Source: Chromera velia
Lineage: Eukaryota; Sar; Chromeraceae
Length of the DNA: 22,500 bases
Reading direction: 5' to 3'
Assembly: GCA_018398765.1 (NCBI GenBank)
Contig: JAHBMJ010004628.1
Location: 45,001 to 67,500 of the forward strand
The notes beneath the pieces are model-generated. The model worked only from the letters and a program-made list of their open reading frames with translations, did no database searches and was not told where the DNA came from. Below, piece after piece: positions 17,965 through 22,500 of this stretch. The number at the start of each line of letters is the position of its first letter. Positions within the stretch are counted from its first letter, which is position 1. Made by a program: the position numbers and the translations under genes.

Positions 17965-19675
17965 TCACAAGTGAGTGAAAGGGGTTCGAAGAGCGACAGG
18001 ATCGTACTCCTTTGCGAGTTTCAGAACCTCGCTTGTCTTTTTCGCATGTTGGAGATCCGCCTCGAAGGCCATCTGCTTCTCTGCGTACCTGCAGAAGTTA
18101 GGCAGAGGTTGCATTGAAGAAAAAACATACAAGCATACAAGAAAGAATATGCAGTACAAGGTATAGGGGGGAATATGCAGTACAAGGTATAGGAGGAAGA
18201 GAGTAAGAATTCTGACGTGAAACACCATCTGTTTCTCGGTATACGCGCACGGATACCCGTGGATGTGTGTTGCGGAGAAGCAAAAGAAGACGGAGAATGT
18301 AGAAGAGATGCAAATAGCACCAATGCCGGAAATGCCTGCTCAGTCTTCTTCCATTCATTCAGTCCACTGTGTCTGTCCAAAATTGCGTTACACAATTGTG
18401 TTTGGGTTTTTTGATGGCTGCTTGTCGTCAGCAAAAAAGAAAGCAAAGGACAGGTCCTAATGCCCGTCCCCTCCTCATCAAAGCTGAGTCACCCACCCCA
18501 GCGTGGTCTCTTCCCTCAGTCTGTTGTTACAGCGCAGCAGTAACAGCATGAAAGAAGAATCTCACCGGTAGCACACGGAGGCCCAAATGCGATATGCATC
18601 CAACGCTCCCTATCCACACATCCGTCCATCCAGCCACCCACAGTGACAAAAACAAGCAGAAGTAAGAAAGAAACCCGCCTGACAAAAACAGACCGAAACA
18701 ATCGCAGCAACCGACGAAGGAACCAACCTTTGTCGAGAAAAGAAAGGGGCAGACTCCGTATCGAGGAAGGCCGTGTAGTCAAATCGCGCCAGCTGCCCCA
18801 CTTCGTATGCGACCACTCCCACAGCCGCACCCACGAGGACCGCATGGACGACTCCGGGGCCCTTCACGTGCGTCACGATGGGCTTGGAGATGCTGTTGAA
18901 CGCCCGTACAAAAAAGTTCGGTTTCGCACCTTCTGCAGACACCGAAAAGGAATGAGAACCACTGGTTTTCCGGCAGGGCGGAAGAGAGCAAAGGACAGAG
19001 GAATACAGAGGAAGCTTCTTGTGGGGACAGACGTGCAGACACTCAGGAGTGAACCTGAAAGCAAAAAGCAGCCATGATGCGGAAGTGGGCCAACGCATAG
19101 AAGGGACAGGTAAGAACAAAACAAGGGCGACAAATAGACGCCTTGGGTGAAGTTGATGTGAGTTGACAGAGGCGGTTTCTCTTTCTCTTCACATCCTGAC
19201 GCCCTGGAGGATGGACGGAGAGCTGCGGTGAGTAGAGAAGAAGAGTGCCGAGAGATCCGTAATAGGGAATTTTGAAGACAGGAGACGGATATTGGGAGGA
19301 GAAGAGAAACAGGTCGGCAGATGTGGAGACGGGACCGTAAAGGAGTCAGAATGACTTACGTTAACGACAACCGAGTTAATGGGAGAGGAACAGATGGAGG
19401 GGGCCTTACTTGTGTGGACTCACGGGTGTAATTTAACGCTCTTTGTTCAGAAAATAATATTAGAGGTAGACAAAGGAAGAGAGGAGAAAGGGAATCCCGA
19501 GGAAGCAAGAGGAACAGCCGGAGAAATTTGAATGGGGGTAGATGTTTTCAAGGAAGGGGGGTGGCGACAATAAAACACTCCGAGATGATCGACAGGTCGA
19601 TCGATGAAGGGGGGCTGTGGGAATTCAGAGAGTGGTCGCACCCCTGCACTCACCTATTTTGGGAGCCTCCGCCAT
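17965..19675 (-). CDS. Small single-pass membrane protein of unknown family, four exons
   Basis: Exons (plus coordinates, right to left): 19675-19654, 18932-18724, 18609-18566, 18088-17965. The first encodes MAEAPKI with an ideal start context (AAAATGG) and a GTGAGT donor. The model gives 132 residues ending in TGA. Residues about 33-50 (GPGVVHAVLVGAAVGVVAY) form one hydrophobic helix with a GxxxG pattern. An aromatic/charged section follows, then DAYRIW (81-86), and an Ala/Glu/Lys-rich helical tail from YAEKQ at 93. There is no signal peptide; size and layout would suit an organelle inner-membrane or complex-accessory subunit, but that is inference and I do not recognise the family. The exon 2/3 junction is the weak point: the better-looking donor (GTTGGT at 18727) is out of phase with exon 3, so I used 18723 (GTTCCT), and the exon 3 acceptor (GGATAG) lacks a pyrimidine tract. 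Junctions 1/2 and 3/4 fit phase exactly. Confidence 0.65.
18145..18196. repeat. Tandem duplication, 26-bp unit, in intron 3 of the membrane-protein gene
   Basis: GAATATGCAGTACAAGGTAT plus a few G is present twice in tandem (18145-18170 and 18171-18196) with one difference near the end. The recent duplication carries GCAG/GTAT splice-like words inside the intron (18089-18565). Confidence 0.85.
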
Positions 19676-20423
19676 TTTGGTCTGCTCTCCTTTTCTCTGT
19701 AAGTGTCAAATTAAAAGCCGAAGAGGACCAATTCTTCCGGGTACTCTTGGCAGAGGAAGCTTGCCTCCAGAGACCTTCCTTCGGTACGGATTCACCCTGA
19801 CTTCTGGAGGGGAAGCTCACTCGGTCGAGAATGTGACGTCAAATATTTACACCTGCTGGAATGCGCTGTAGCCTTTCACAATGGATGCTGCCGACAATGT
19901 ATCAAGCACAGAAGCCGAGAAGCGAACAAACTTGCTGCTCGTGAATAATGGGATCGACAGAGCATGAAGGAGGCTATCATAGGACAGGTCGCAGAATGGT
20001 CGCAGAGACGGTGGCTTTTCAGTGTCTCTCAGATACCGCACGAGCACCTCCTGAATATGAACGGCCACGGCATGCCTTGTCCAGAGCCCCTTTTTTCGCT
20101 TTCACGGATCTCAGAGTGTCCAAAATTTTGCAAAGGAATTTCCTGTCTCACGAAACTTTCCGGGGCCACATACACTGCGCGCGGGGCGATTGGTGGGCTT
20201 CCGGGGGCCACGGCTTTTTCATTCAGAGCTTTTGTCCCCCTTTCCCGCCGCTGCATGTGAGGACGAAACACAGTCTCGCCTGTACCTGAAAGCCAAACCG
20301 GTGCATTTCATAGATTAGAAGGAGGGCTGTGGACCGAGATCTACATAAACGAAAGACAGGAGGTCAGACTTTTGACCCCAAGAAGGTCTTCAGATTCCTT
20401 CCCGTCGCGCTTTCTCTCAAACG
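19676..20423. promoter_or_regulatory. Shared upstream region of divergent membrane-protein and secreted-protein genes
   Basis: About 750 bases separate the two divergent start codons. Overlapping open frames at 19948-20289 (both strands) are present without recognisable motifs. A 28-codon ATG frame at 19881-19967 could be an upstream ORF. No TATA-like box is obvious. The promoter role is inferred from position. Confidence 0.35.

Positions 20424-22500
<2,077 letters not shown>

Noticed and set aside
18610..18727. Splice donor GTTGGT at 18727 for the membrane-protein gene
   Set aside because: It leaves phase 2, which no acceptor before exon 3 can match while keeping the protein-like frame into exon 4.
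19881..20289. Small ATG frames between the two right-hand genes
   Set aside because: Overlapping frames on both strands without motifs; at most an upstream ORF, not supported as a gene.

Overview
This window looks like nuclear DNA of a protist with a repeat-rich genome. Every supportable gene is split by GT-AG introns of about 0.1 to 0.8 kb that are packed with microsatellites. The intergenic DNA holds a non-LTR retrotransposon and a hAT-type DNA element. Start codons have an A at -3, and stops include TAG and TGA while CAA/CAG occur inside exons, so the standard code fits. The style recalls chromerid or other alveolate algae (or stramenopiles), but nothing here proves a taxon. All gene models below are my own reconstructions from reading frame, intron phase and splice signals; no transcript or homology search was available.

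Layout, left to right. (1) About 2-76: possible last exon of a gene lying mostly outside the window. (2) 564-3000: a 5'-truncated, dead LINE with reverse transcriptase and a C-terminal zinc-knuckle-like region, ending in a hairpin and an (ATTC)n tail and flanked by a 38-bp target-site duplication. (3) 4043-6429, minus strand: five-exon RRM protein resembling the nucleolar ribosome-biogenesis factor Nop6. (4) 6430-7165: shared divergent upstream region with a CGCG-rich cluster, an AT palindrome and a TGCATGCA inverted repeat. (5) 7166-9955, plus strand: four-exon, 475-residue protein made of three glutaredoxin-like domains plus a degenerate fourth, with a Cys/Pro-rich linker. (6) About 10-18 kb: gene-poor and rich in simple repeats, with a diverged direct-repeat pair (about 12.4 and 15.0 kb) around an 817-bp hAT-like nonautonomous element (13372-14188) and a long pyrimidine-rich strand (about 16.6-17.2 kb). 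(7) 17965-19675, minus strand: four-exon, about 132-residue, single-pass membrane protein of unknown family. (8) 20424 to beyond the right edge, plus strand: gene for a secreted or ER-routed protein of unknown family, four exons visible; a broken coding remnant lies in its second intron.

The genes form two divergent pairs: Nop6-like/multi-glutaredoxin, and membrane protein/secreted protein. There is no evidence of a joint pathway. The most unusual item is the multi-glutaredoxin protein. The mobile elements give well-defined insertion events that could be dated.
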